Translations under genes and position numbers: made by a program
Origin: SLFH01 sp050486265
GTDB taxonomy: Bacteria; Planctomycetota; Phycisphaerae; Phycisphaerales; UBA1924
Direction: 5' to 3'
NCBI GenBank assembly: GCA_050486265.1
Contig: JBJHCY010000001.1
Coordinates: 434,001-498,000, forward strand
DNA: 64,000 bases
In this document: one piece after another, positions 32,875 through 42,175 of the stretch
Numbering within the stretch: the first letter of the stretch is position 1
How the letters are laid out: every line of letters starts with the position of its first letter
Notes under the pieces: generated by a model
The model's input: the letters and a program-made list of their open reading frames with translations, nothing else
The model's database searches: none
Told to the model about the DNA's origin: nothing

Positions 32875-34933
32875 GATCGTGCCCCCCGCCGTGCTCCTGG
32901 CGCCGCTCGTCGCTCTCGGCCCGGTGCAGCGGCTCGAAGGACTCGACGATCTCCCCGCAGCGGAGCATGCTCTCCCCGAAGTACGGGTTGTTGATCTGCT
33001 CGCTCCGCTGCAGCCAGTCCGCCCCCTGATCGTCGAACGCCATAGGGCAATGGACGACGAACCACGCCCGGCTGCCGTGGTGCCCGAAACGACGCTGGAG
33101 GCTGATGACCGCCTCGCTCATGCGCTCGAACCGGACCCGCGCGACCTCGATGTCGGTGATGCCCGGATCGACGCGGAGCCTCGACGCCGCACGCCTCCAT
33201 TCCCCCAGCGGCTCGCCGACCAGGCCGTCCTCCTCTACAAGGCCCAGCGCCGTCCGCAGGTCGGCCGCGGCCTGCGCAAACCCGCCCATGTCGTCGTCGG
33301 CGAGCGCCTCCTGTGCGTCGAAGTAGGCCGAGTAGACCGGCTTGAGCGCGAACACGAAGTTGTCCGGCACGCTGACACGCTCTTCAGCCCTCGGCTCACC
33401 CTCGACGCCGTGACCGGCATGGCCCGCGTGCGGGTCGGCGGCATCGCCGGCCGGGCTCATCATGCTCGGCTTGGCCGCGATCTGCATCGCGCTGTCGATC
33501 CGGAAGGCGCCGTTGACCACCACACGCTCGCCCCGGCTCAACCCCTCGCGGACGATGTAGAACTCGCCAGCCCGCGGCCCGAGCACCACCGCCCGCCCCT
33601 CGTAGGTCGGCCGCTCCGTCTCGGGAACCTCGATGTACACCACCGACCGTGTCCCGGTATACAGCACCGCCGTTCTGGGGATGACCAGCGGCTCCTCGAT
33701 CCCGCTCGGATCGCCGACAACCCCGAGCGATTCGGCGGGGACAAGCTCCATCCCGCAGATGTCGCACCGTCCCGGCCCGTCTCTGACCACCGTGGGATGC
33801 ATCGGGCTGATCCATCGCCCCGCGAGTTCGTCGCTGACAACCGCCCCGCCCTCGGCGACGCGGGTCCGGACCACCGCCGAGGCGAACATCCCGGGCTTGA
33901 GGCGACGATCTTTGTTGTCGACCGCGACCCGGACCGCCGCGGTCCTGGTCCGCTCGTTGACCACCGGCTCGATGAACGCGATGCGTCCCTCGAACTTCTC
34001 GCCGGGATGCGACTCGACCGTGAAGGTCACCGATTGTCCCCAACGCAGCATCGGAAGCTGCGACTCGTACGCCTGCAAGTCGATCCAGAGCCGGGAGAGA
34101 TCCGCGACGGTCGCGATCGGCGAGCCCGTGCGGACATAGTCCCCCTCGCGCACCTTGAGTTCGGTGACCACGCCCCCGATGGGCGCGTAGATCTCGATCC
34201 TGTCGGAGTCGATCTCTCCTCGCTCGGCCGCCTCGATCTGTGCATCGGTCAGCCCGAACAGCCGGAGCTTCTCGCGTGAAGCCTTCAGCGTGTCCTCGGC
34301 GGCGGACCGGACGATCGCGCTGGCGGACTCGGTATTGGCGTGCGCGCGGGCCGCCTGCCTGAGCTCCTCGAACGCCGCGAGGATGTCGGGGCTGTAGACC
34401 TCGGCGACATGATCACCCAAAGCCACGGTCGCCCCGACGAAGTTGACAAACAACCGGTCGAGCCGGCCCGGGAAGTACGCCGTGAGCCGCGCGACCGCCG
34501 TCTCGTCGTAGGTCACTCTCCCGAAAAGCCGGACCTCGGCCGTCGGGAAGAACCTCGCGACGGGCGCGGTCTCGATGCGGCTGCTGACAGCCGCCTCTCT
34601 GCTCATCCTGATGCGCCGTTCGCTCCCCTCGCCCTCGTCGTCGTCCTCGGCGACCGGGATGAGATCCATGAAGCAGATCGGGCACTTCGCGTCCGGGTCG
34701 GGCAGCCGCACCGACGGATGCATCGAGCAGGTGTACATCCGCGGCTTGCTCTCTTCTTGACCCTCGTGATCGTGCGTCTCCTCGGCAGATTCTGCGGGAG
34801 GCTCCGGCGCGGGCCGCCCCAGGTGGTAACCCAGGAGCAACGCCGCGATGATGAGCAGCACCGCGACGCCCGCCGATGTCTGCTTCCAGATCCACCCCGC
34901 CGCCGCGCGGATGTGCCGCAACGCGTTCTTCAT
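32867..34933 (-). CDS. cusB: CusB-type periplasmic adaptor with two heavy-metal-binding fingers and DUF3347
   Basis: The 688-residue membrane-fusion protein links CusA to CusC. It has an N-terminal membrane anchor (about 18-38), a His/Glu-rich stretch, a heavy-metal-binding domain (CSMHP at 69, CPIC at 84-87), the lipoyl/hairpin/beta-barrel core (110-360), a second finger-like copy (PMHP at 377, CDICGM at 390-395) inside the second half, a His-rich linker (PHAGHAGHG, 501-509) and a DUF3347 domain (about 529-665) with HCPMAF and NPYFGESMLRCG. It ends HGGGHDHE. Typical CusB is about 400 residues. ATG 34933 is chosen because it overlaps the cusC stop by ATGA. It should bind and hand over periplasmic metal. 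Confidence 0.92.
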
Positions 34934-36345
34934 GGCTTCACCTCGTCGGAATCTGCGGGCCGCGCACCGGCGTCCGCGGCCTCTGTCGGCACGGCCTCGC
35001 CCACGAGCCTGTTGAGCCGGGCCAACGCAATGTCGCGATCCGCGCGGGCCCGCTCGGCGGCGATCGCAAAGTCCAGCAGCGTCCGCTGGGCGTCCAGAAG
35101 ATCGAGAAAGCTCGCCTCGCCGGTCCGGAAGCCGGCCAGCGACGCGCCGAGCGACTCTTCGGCCTTGGGGATCAGCGTCCCCGTGTACAGGCGGACGCGC
35201 CGGTCCGCGTCGGTGTGCTCGAACCATGCGCGGTGGATCGCCGCAGTGATCCGGTTCGCCTCGTCGGCACGCTCGCCGGCAACCGCGAGCCTGCGGGCGA
35301 TCGCCTCGCGGACGCCGGCGTCGTACCTGTCGCGCCAGAGCGGGATGCTCATCCCCAGCGAGACCATCACGGGCTCGCCGGCGCCCATCCGCTGGACGAC
35401 ATGCCCCTCGTAGAACATGTAATCGACGCCCACAGAAAACTCCGGCAACCCGGACTTTCTCGCGACATCCGCGAGCAGACGCTGCTCCTCCGCCCGTTCG
35501 TCCATCGCGAGCAACGCGGGGTGCGTCTCTTGGGCGACACGAACGAGCGAAGACGCGTCAGCCGCGACCCGCACGCCCGGTCTGTCCGCGATCCGCTGGA
35601 TCTCGGCCGTCGCCGGCCGGTTCAGCGTCGTGTTCAGATCCGCCGCGTACACCGGGCGCAAGGCTTCGAGCTCGGCCAGACGATCTTCGACCTGCCCGAG
35701 CTCCACCTGGGCCCTGATCAGCTCCGCATGCCCGCGGTCGCCGACGCGGTACCTCGCGCGGATCAGCTCCTCGAACGACTGGACCAGCGCGAGGTTGTCA
35801 GAAGCGATCTGGATCGCCGAGTCGATGTACGCCAGTTCGTATAGAGCAACGAGCACGCGCTCGGATGTCGCGAGCCGCACAGCCTCAAACTCGCGCCACA
35901 TCGCCAGCGCCGCCCTGGAGGCCGCGTCTTCCCGCCGGCCGAGCGTGCCCGGCCAGGGGAACGACTGCATGACACCGATCGTGGCCTCCTCGTTCATAAA
36001 GCTGTAGCCGAGGTTGGCTCGAGGGTCGGGCAGCGCACGCACCTGCGGCAGCCGCTCGGCCGCCACGCGCCAACGCTGATAGGCCGCCTCGACCTCAGGG
36101 CTGTGGTGCAGCGCGTACCGGATGAAGTCCTCGGGCGAGGCGTCCGGGCCGAGCTCCGGAACCGCCGCCTCGTTCGACGAAGCGTTCGCCCGGTACGCCG
36201 ACCGCGGCGGACGCTCAACATCTCGCGGCAGCGACTCGCCAAGAGACCGATAGGGATCACGAGACTGATCGAACGGGGACGAACACCCCGCGAGCAGTCC
36301 CGCCGCGGCGGCGCAGATCGCGCTCGCGGCTGATCGAGTTGCCAT
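34930..36345 (-). CDS. cusC: Outer-membrane efflux lipoprotein, TolC/CusC family
   Basis: The 471-residue product starts MATRSAASAICAAAAGLLAGC with a lipobox (LAGC), so it is a lipidated outer-membrane channel as CusC is. Long alpha-helical repeats typical of the outer-membrane efflux family follow, with paired AELIRAQVELGQVEDRLAEL and ASFLDLLDAQRTLLDF segments. It forms the exit duct for CusBA. ATG 36345 was chosen for the signal; upstream in-frame codons lack one. The stop overlaps cusB. Confidence 0.9.
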   Translation of the reverse strand: MATRSAASAICAAAAGLLAGCSSPFDQSRDPYRSLGESLPRDVERPPRSAYRANASSNEAAVPELGPDASPEDFIRYALHHSPEVEAAYQRWRVAAERLPQVRALPDPRANLGYSFMNEEATIGVMQSFPWPGTLGRREDAASRAALAMWREFEAVRLATSERVLVALYELAYIDSAIQIASDNLALVQSFEELIRARYRVGDRGHAELIRAQVELGQVEDRLAELEALRPVYAADLNTTLNRPATAEIQRIADRPGVRVAADASSLVRVAQETHPALLAMDERAEEQRLLADVARKSGLPEFSVGVDYMFYEGHVVQRMGAGEPVMVSLGMSIPLWRDRYDAGVREAIARRLAVAGERADEANRITAAIHRAWFEHTDADRRVRLYTGTLIPKAEESLGASLAGFRTGEASFLDLLDAQRTLLDFAIAAERARADRDIALARLNRLVGEAVPTEAADAGARPADSDEVKP

Positions 36346-36438
36346 GGGTGGCTCCTGAGTTGCTGGTGACAAGAGAGCGATCGACAGCAGGGACACGCCG
36401 CCGGTGTCGGCGCGCACTGTCCCTGCCGAAGGTCCGCT

Positions 36439-36843
36439 CTATGTTCGCCAGATACCCAGGAAGGCCTGAATCTCGTTGTGCGTCAGCCCCGAGAGAAGAC
36501 TCAGAGGCTCGGCCGCAGGACGAGAAGCGTCATCCTGCGACGCCGCGGTCGGAACCGTTCCCGCCGGCGGGCCACGGATCGCGATCGGCGCATCCCGATC
36601 CGTCTTGGGCAGTGGAGCGTCCGGAAGAGGCAAGGGCGCCGGGACCGGCGCCACGCCGCAACGACAAGCCCCATCACTCAACGGGCAGTAGCCGTCACTC
36701 TCTGGGGCCGAATCGCAGCATGAAGGGGTTGCCTTGGGAGCGCAGGCCAGGTGACCGCAGTCGCCGTGCCGATCAGTGCCCGCCGGAGCGAATCCGCTCC
36801 ACCCGGCTGTCGCGAGCATCAGGATGACAAGCACACGGATCAC
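36439..36843 (-). CDS. Small Cys-rich exported protein, first gene of copper operon
   Basis: The 134-residue product, taken from GTG 36843, begins with a hydrophobic export signal (VLVILMLATAGWSGFA) and then has seven cysteines within 34 residues (C29, 34, 42, 43, 53, 60, 62), including CC and CRC clusters. The second half is Pro/Ala-rich and ends LSGLTHNEIQAFLGIW. I know no family for it. Its place 93 bases before cusC on the same strand, and the cysteine density, suggest a periplasmic copper-binding protein. The start is uncertain: the frame is open to 36996. Confidence 0.6.
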   Translation of the reverse strand: MIRVLVILMLATAGWSGFAPAGTDRHGDCGHLACAPKATPSCCDSAPESDGYCPLSDGACRCGVAPVPAPLPLPDAPLPKTDRDAPIAIRGPPAGTVPTAASQDDASRPAAEPLSLLSGLTHNEIQAFLGIWRT

Positions 36844-37043
36844 GGCGAAGAGAATACTCCGGACAGCGTCGTCCGCCAAACCACGACCCGGCCCTTGTCT
36901 ATTCCGAGCCGGGCCCATTCGCTGCCTCATGGCGAAGGCTCGGCCTCGGAAGCGAAAGCCGGTGAGGCCGGACGCAAACCCGATCATACCCCGCACCGAT
37001 TCGCCGCAAGCACTCGGGCGGGTCCGATCCGAGCTTCAAGCCG

Positions 37044-37706
37044 TTAGACGCGATGCAGCTCCGCTCGCCGGACGCGGCCTTCCGCGTCCGCCTGGATGTA
37101 GCGCCAGCTGCCCGCCTCAAGAATGGTCAGCCAGCCGCCTTCTTTGATGCCGGTGTCGATACAGATCGTGTGTCCGAGATCGAGGGGTTCGCCGGACCGC
37201 TGGCGGGAGTGGCCGCAGACGACGGTGCGACCGCTCTCGTGCGGCTGGGCGTCGTCCACGCGACCCCACAGAGCTTCGTTGCGGTCGGGGTTGGCCGGCG
37301 AGGCGAGCGGGCCGATGCGGCCGTGGACGCAGATGAGGTGGTCGTCGTGCCAGGCGAGCCGAAGATCGGCGAGGAATCGCTTGTGCGCCGGCGGCACGCC
37401 GTCGGGTGCGCCGCCCGGGTAGCTCCGAATGGTGCTGCCGCCGCCGATGGATACGAATGCTTCCATTGCCCGCTGGGACTCCAGCGAGGCTTCGAACATG
37501 TCGTCGTGGTTGCCGCGGAGGCAGACCGTGTTGCCGCGGCGTTGCAGGTCGATCAGAAGCTCGATGACCGAGGCGGACTCGTCGCCGCCGTTGACATAGT
37601 CGCCCAGAAAGACCAGCGTGTCGTCGGGGCTGATCTCTGCGGCCTGCAACGCGGCTTGGAGTGCGCGGAGGTGGCCGTGGATGTCGCCGATGAGGAGCGT
37701 GCGCAT
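37044..37706 (-). CDS. PPP-family metallophosphoesterase (serine/threonine phosphatase-like)
   Basis: The 220-residue product has the PPP motifs in order: GDIHGH, GDYVNGG, GNHDD, VHGR and a final CGHSRQ. These residues bind two metals and hydrolyse phosphomonoesters or diadenosine polyphosphates (ApaH-like) or phosphoproteins. ATG 37706 places the first motif at residue 8, as is usual; the upstream open frame is not conserved. It is separated from the copper operon by 200 bases and probably unrelated to it. Confidence 0.88.
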   Translation of the reverse strand: MRTLLIGDIHGHLRALQAALQAAEISPDDTLVFLGDYVNGGDESASVIELLIDLQRRGNTVCLRGNHDDMFEASLESQRAMEAFVSIGGGSTIRSYPGGAPDGVPPAHKRFLADLRLAWHDDHLICVHGRIGPLASPANPDRNEALWGRVDDAQPHESGRTVVCGHSRQRSGEPLDLGHTICIDTGIKEGGWLTILEAGSWRYIQADAEGRVRRAELHRV

Positions 37707-38204
37707 TGGGGGTTGTAGTCCGGCTGATGAAGGGGTCGGGGCGACCGCGAGGCGGTCACTTCCGCTGCTGCGGCCAGCGCCAACACTGCGAGCCTGAACT
37801 CTTCGGGCAGATCGTCCCAAGCCTCGATCAGCGTTCGGAGCCTCGGGTCGGCCCCATCGGCACTCTGAGGCCGTAGACCCGAGCACAATGCGAGTGCGAT
37901 CGATCCTGCGCCGGCTTGGTCAAGAAGACGCATTCGCCCCGGGACTTGCCGCGATTGTTCGGGTTCTGCTACAACCACTGACCCGGCCGAGAGACAGGGT
38001 CTTTCGTGCGCCGAACGCCCCGCAGAGGCCGCCAAGACAGGATGCGAGCCGCCTCGCGAGCCGGATTCCGGCTTTTTTCCGTATCTCCAAGAAGTCGCGT
38101 TGCAGGGCGGGCGAAGATCGGGTAGTCTGTTTTCGGACGAACGGCCTGCTCGGCCGCGGCTCAGCGTCGAGAGGCGGAACGCGGGCGAACACGAGGGGAC
38201 ATCC
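37707..38204. other. Intergenic region with possible gene remnant
   Basis: About 500 bases without an intact gene. On the minus strand, codons within about 37780-37900 read ADPRLRTLIEAWDDLPEEFR followed by an Ala/Leu-rich helix, a motif that in my memory ends small planctomycete proteins of the 'D-x-x-L-x-x-v-I-x-A-W-x-x-L-P-E' type. No start or upstream domain remains, so this would be a fragment. A promoter for the following rightward gene should lie near 38150-38200. Confidence 0.35.
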
Positions 38205-38994
38205 ATGAACACGATGTTTGCGATGCGTCGCGGCCGCCAAGGCCGAGGTCTGGTTTCGATCGCACGGTTCGGGGCCGTCGTTGGTGCGGCGGTAGTCGCC
38301 TGCTCGGCAACATCGTCGAACGCGGAAGGCGAAACGCCGCTCGACGGCCTGAAGGCGGCGTGGAACACCTATCAACGAGCGGCTGCTCGAGTGCGTGTCC
38401 CGCTTCGAGGGCATGTTCCGCGACCGTTGCATGGAGACGGTGGTGATCGGACTGCACCACGATCTCATGCGCCTGAGCGATACGGACAAGCCCGCGGACT
38501 GCTGGGCGAAGTACCTCGAACTTCTGCAAGAGCCGTGCGATCCTGCGATCGGGTACGCCGCATGCATCTCGATCCGTGCAGCCGCGGCGAGCGAGGTCTT
38601 CAACTGGTGCGCCGGCGCGACGCAGGACGAAGAGATCGCTCGCGCATCGCCAGAATGGCACGCGCCGCCGGAGCTCATCGCCTCGGATGAGCTTCAATAC
38701 GAACTCTCGGTCGTCACGCAGAACCCGGAAGTCGACGCCGTGCGGTTCTGGGCGGTCCATCGCACCGGCGAGGGCGACAACGAGTCGAGCGTGGCGTACA
38801 GCATCGGCGAGGCGTCGGTCATAGGCGAATTTGGCGCCAGACGCGTCTGGAGGCACGAGGGCCACCGCGGCGGATGGGACGGCATCGGCGAGCTCAGGCC
38901 CTTCGGTCTGCACGACCGCGTGGTGATCGTCGCCCAGGCCTTGCGGGAAGGCGAGGCCGTGGGCGCGTCGCATGTCGTCGCGCAGATCAAGTAA
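38205..38994 (+). pseudogene. Exported hypothetical protein interrupted by a frameshift
   Basis: From ATG 38205 the reading gives a signal peptide (IARFGAVVGAAVVACSATSSNAEG region) and continues to KAAWNT near 38369. After the T at 38370 the sensible reading jumps one frame: INERLLECVSRFEGMFRDRC and on to a stop at 38994. Removing that one base joins the frames into one protein of about 262 residues. In the original frame the text becomes Arg-rich nonsense to 38690. The C-terminal part is soluble with several cysteines (C-x13-C type spacing) and no family I recognise. It may be a real disruption or a single-base sequence error. A terminator follows. Confidence 0.72.
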
Positions 38995-39031
38995 TCGCAT
39001 CCAAGCGACGAAATGCGCCGCTGCGGAGCAC

Positions 39032-39061
39032 CGCCCCCGATACAACGCTCGGGGGCGTTTT
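39032..39061 (+). terminator. Rho-independent terminator
   Basis: CGCCCCCGA (39032-39040) pairs perfectly with TCGGGGGCG (39049-39057) around an 8-base loop and is followed by TTTT, 37 bases past the stop of the frameshifted gene. Confidence 0.8.
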
Positions 39062-39121
39062 GCGAATGCGGAGACCTTCGGTTGCTCTGAGGCCGGTACT
39101 GATCCCGCATAGACTCGCCCG

Positions 39122-39907
39122 ATGTCCGAGAAGCCCGCCCCGATCGAACCGGATGCCGCGCAGGCTGTCGCAAGACTCGCCGACGAGCACGCCGCGGGGC
39201 TGTACACGCTCGGGCTGCGTTTCTGCGGCGACCCGGCCAAGGCGGAAGACCTCGTCCAGGAGGTCTTTCTGAACGCCTTGAAGGGGTGGTCGGGCTTCGA
39301 GGGCCGGTCGGACCCGAAGACCTGGCTCTACACCATCGCCGCCCGCGCATGCAAGAGGATGCATCGGACGCGCAGCGGGGAGCCTTCCTCGATCGGTTCG
39401 CTCGACGCGCTGCTGCCATTCGATGAGCCGCTGGTGGCGCGTGTCGAGGACGGCGGCCCGCTCGGCGAGCAGGTCTGGCGCGAAGCCCGCGAGCGTCTGG
39501 AGGCGTCGATCGTCGCCCTTCCCGAGGAGTTCCGCGTGCCGCTGGTGCTCAAGGAGATCGCGGGCTTCTCCGTGCCCGAGGTTGCGGGGATCCTGGGCCT
39601 TGAGGAGGGGACGGTGCGGAGCCGCGTGCACCGGGCGAGGCTGAAGCTGCGAAAGTCGATCGAGGGGGTGCTGTCCAAGAGCGAGGCCCCGCCGCTGGCG
39701 TACCCCGAGCAGACCTGCATGGACCTGCTCAACGCCAAGCAGTCGGCGCTGGATCGCGGCGTCCCGTTCGACACCAGCATCGTCTGCGAGCGGTGCAGGT
39801 CGGTCTTCGAGACCCTCGACCTGACCCGGGAGATCTGCCGTGATCTGGCGGCGGGCGATCTGCCGGAGGGCGTCCGCGAGCGTCTGGCGGCCAAACTGGC
39901 GGGATGA
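39122..39907 (+). CDS. ECF sigma factor with Cys-containing C-terminal extension
   Basis: The 261-residue product has sigma region 2 (about 25-90: GDPAKAEDLVQEVFLNALKG, KTWLYTIAARACKR) and region 4 (about 122-175: LPEEFRVPLVLKEIAGFSVP, EEGTVRSRVHRARLKLR), so it is an extracytoplasmic-function sigma factor. Beyond region 4 it has 85 more residues with C199, C222-x2-C225 and C239, a spacing that recalls zinc anti-sigma domains; no separate anti-sigma gene is adjacent. It probably directs transcription of the sulfur genes that start 134 bases downstream on the same strand, with the cysteines as a built-in redox or persulfide sensor. That role is inferred. Confidence 0.85.
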   Translation: MSEKPAPIEPDAAQAVARLADEHAAGLYTLGLRFCGDPAKAEDLVQEVFLNALKGWSGFEGRSDPKTWLYTIAARACKRMHRTRSGEPSSIGSLDALLPFDEPLVARVEDGGPLGEQVWREARERLEASIVALPEEFRVPLVLKEIAGFSVPEVAGILGLEEGTVRSRVHRARLKLRKSIEGVLSKSEAPPLAYPEQTCMDLLNAKQSALDRGVPFDTSIVCERCRSVFETLDLTREICRDLAAGDLPEGVRERLAAKLAG

Positions 39908-40041
39908 CAGCCGGCGTTTGGCGGGTTTGACGGGGCGGTCGGATGATTTGTCGTAAAATCTGTGATCGGCGGGAGCAACCCCCTCAAGCCGCGACTCTCA
40001 GTTGGAGCGGGGGCCGGATTCCCGCAGGAAGGGCTCGACCG

Positions 40042-41490
40042 ATGTTCATGCGGATGGTCTACGACGAAAAACTCGCCCAGGCGGCGTACATCTTCGGGTG
40101 CCAGCGCACCGGCGAGGCGATCGTGATCGATCCCGAGCGGGATGTCGATCGGTACATCGAGATCGCCCGCAACAACGGGCTGAAGATCACCGGCGTCGCC
40201 GAGACGCACATCCACGCCGACTTCGTCTCCGGGGCGCGCGAGCTCGCCGAGCGCGTCGGCGCCAAGGTCTTCCTCTCCGCCGAGGGCGGGCCCGACTGGT
40301 CGTACCAGTGGCTCGACAAGAAGAGCGGCGGGGGGTCCTACGACCACCAGTTCCTCCGCGACTGGGACTCGTTCCGCATCGGCGCGATCGAGTTCCGCGC
40401 GATGCACACCCCGGGTCACACGCCCGAGCATTTGGTCTTTGTCGTCACCGACCACGGCTCGGGCGCGACAGAGCCCATCGGCGTCGTCTCCGGCGACTTC
40501 CTCTTCGTCGGCGACCTCGGACGCCCGGACCTGCTCGAATCGGCCGCCGGCAAGGCCGGGGCGATGGAGCCGGGCGCCAAAGACCTGTTCAGGTCCCTCC
40601 GGGTCCTCGACGGGCTGCCCGAGTTCGCCCAGGTCTGGCCCGGGCACGGGGCCGGCAGCGCCTGCGGCAAGGCGCTGGGCGCAGTCCCGATGAGCACCGT
40701 CGGCTACGAGCGCCGGTTCAACTCGGCGCTGCGGGCCGCGACGGGCGAGAAGGATTTCGTGGATTTCATTCTGGCCGGCCAGCCCGAGCCGCCGCTGTAC
40801 TTTGCAGATATGAAGCGGGTGAACAAGGAGGGGCCGGAGGTGCTCGGCGAGCTGCCCTCGCCGCAGCGATTGACGGCCGAGGAGCTGCGTTCGCTGGACA
40901 CCAAGGGCACGGCCCTGGTGGACACGCGGCCGTGGGCGGCGTTCAAGTCCGGGCATGTGCCCGGTTCGCTCTACCTGCCTTTGGACAAGTCGTTCCCGAC
41001 CGACGCGGGCTCGTTTATCGGTGAAACCGAGAAGATCGTGCTGATCGTCGCGCCCGACGGGCTTGAGGAGGCGGTGCGCGACCTCGTCCGCATCGGGCGC
41101 GACCGCGTCGTCGGCTGGTATCACACATCCGAGCTCGATCGATTCGTCGGCGAGGGCCGGACGCTGGCCGAGGCGCCGGAAGTCGAGCCCGAGCGTGCGG
41201 CGGAGATGATCGGGTCGGGCGGGCCCGGTGTCCTCGATGTGCGGCGAAAGACCGAGTACGACCGGGGCCACCTGCCGGGCGTGGTGAACATCTCGCACAC
41301 GCGTCTGGCCTCCAGGCTCGACGAAGCGCCGAACACCGAGCCGCTCCTGGTGCACTGCCAGAGCGGGATCCGCTCGGCGAAGTCCACGGCGTTCCTGCGT
41401 CGGATGGGGTTCGACGCGGTAAATGTGCGCGGTGGATACGCGGCGTTCGAGAAGCTCGGGTCGGTCCGCACCGTCGCCGGCGCAGAGTGA
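40042..41490 (+). CDS. Persulfide dioxygenase-rhodanese fusion (CstB-like)
   Basis: The 482-residue product begins with a metallo-beta-lactamase domain of the ETHE1/persulfide-dioxygenase type: THIHADF, HTPGHTPEH, and the late VWPGHGAGSACGK. Two rhodanese domains follow; the first (about 275-360) lacks the active cysteine (IVAPDG in its place), the second (about 375-470) has VHCQSGIRS with Cys439. This three-domain layout is that of staphylococcal CstB, which oxidises persulfides to thiosulfate. ATG 40042 puts the MBL domain at the start. The gene lies 40 bases ahead of a membrane rhodanese and near a TauE exporter, supporting a sulfide/persulfide detoxification role in the cytoplasm. Confidence 0.9.
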   Translation: MFMRMVYDEKLAQAAYIFGCQRTGEAIVIDPERDVDRYIEIARNNGLKITGVAETHIHADFVSGARELAERVGAKVFLSAEGGPDWSYQWLDKKSGGGSYDHQFLRDWDSFRIGAIEFRAMHTPGHTPEHLVFVVTDHGSGATEPIGVVSGDFLFVGDLGRPDLLESAAGKAGAMEPGAKDLFRSLRVLDGLPEFAQVWPGHGAGSACGKALGAVPMSTVGYERRFNSALRAATGEKDFVDFILAGQPEPPLYFADMKRVNKEGPEVLGELPSPQRLTAEELRSLDTKGTALVDTRPWAAFKSGHVPGSLYLPLDKSFPTDAGSFIGETEKIVLIVAPDGLEEAVRDLVRIGRDRVVGWYHTSELDRFVGEGRTLAEAPEVEPERAAEMIGSGGPGVLDVRRKTEYDRGHLPGVVNISHTRLASRLDEAPNTEPLLVHCQSGIRSAKSTAFLRRMGFDAVNVRGGYAAFEKLGSVRTVAGAE

Positions 41491-41530
41491 GCACCGGCCG
41501 CAACCAGCAAGAGACCGAAGGGAATTCGCC

Positions 41531-42121
41531 ATGACGACCGCGCAGACAGACGCAAGCAGCGCCCCCGCGCAGCGCGACCTCACGCCCGCCCAAGTCGAGT
41601 CCAAGCTCGCGGGCGGGCGGGCCGTGCTGATCGATGTGCGCGAGGAGTTCGAGCACGCCGAGGAGAAGATCGAGGGCGCGCACCTGCTCCCGCTCTCAAG
41701 GCTCGAAGCGGCGGAGGTCGAGAAGATCGCCGAGGGGCGGGAGGTGCTGCTCCATTGCCGCAGCGGCAACCGCTCGGGCAAGGCGATGGCCAAGCTCGCC
41801 GAGTCGGGCGTGAGCGCGTCGCATCTCGCCGGCGGGATCGAGGCGTGGAAGTCGTCGGGGCGCACCGTCGAACGCTCGGCGCGTGCGCCGCGGATCGGCG
41901 TGATGCGTCAGGTGCAGATCACCGCGGGGTTCCTCGTGCTCATCGGCGTGCTTCTTGGCGCGTTCGTGAGCGAGTGGTTCCTCATCCTCTCGGGGTTCGT
42001 CGGCGCGGGGCTGATGTTCGCCGGCGTCAGCGGGTGGTGCGGCATGGCGATGCTGCTGGCGAAGATGCCGTGGAACAAAGTTGGCTCGGCCTCGGGCGGC
42101 GGGGCTTCGTGCGCCGCCTGA
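41531..42121 (+). CDS. Rhodanese with C-terminal DUF2892 membrane domain
   Basis: The 196-residue product has a rhodanese domain (about 16-115) with active loop LHCRSGNRSG (Cys76) and then two membrane helices (about 127-170) of the DUF2892 type, ending MPWNKV and a Cys-containing tail. Such proteins move sulfane sulfur at the inner membrane face. Start at ATG 41531 follows GAAGGGAA. It sits between the CstB-like gene and the TauE-type exporter with short gaps (40 and 54 bases), consistent with one operon. Confidence 0.88.
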   Translation: MTTAQTDASSAPAQRDLTPAQVESKLAGGRAVLIDVREEFEHAEEKIEGAHLLPLSRLEAAEVEKIAEGREVLLHCRSGNRSGKAMAKLAESGVSASHLAGGIEAWKSSGRTVERSARAPRIGVMRQVQITAGFLVLIGVLLGAFVSEWFLILSGFVGAGLMFAGVSGWCGMAMLLAKMPWNKVGSASGGGASCAA

Positions 42122-42175
42122 GCCGGCGCGTTTGCATCGAGTTGATGTCCGCGATGGATCCGGGGAGCTGACGCG

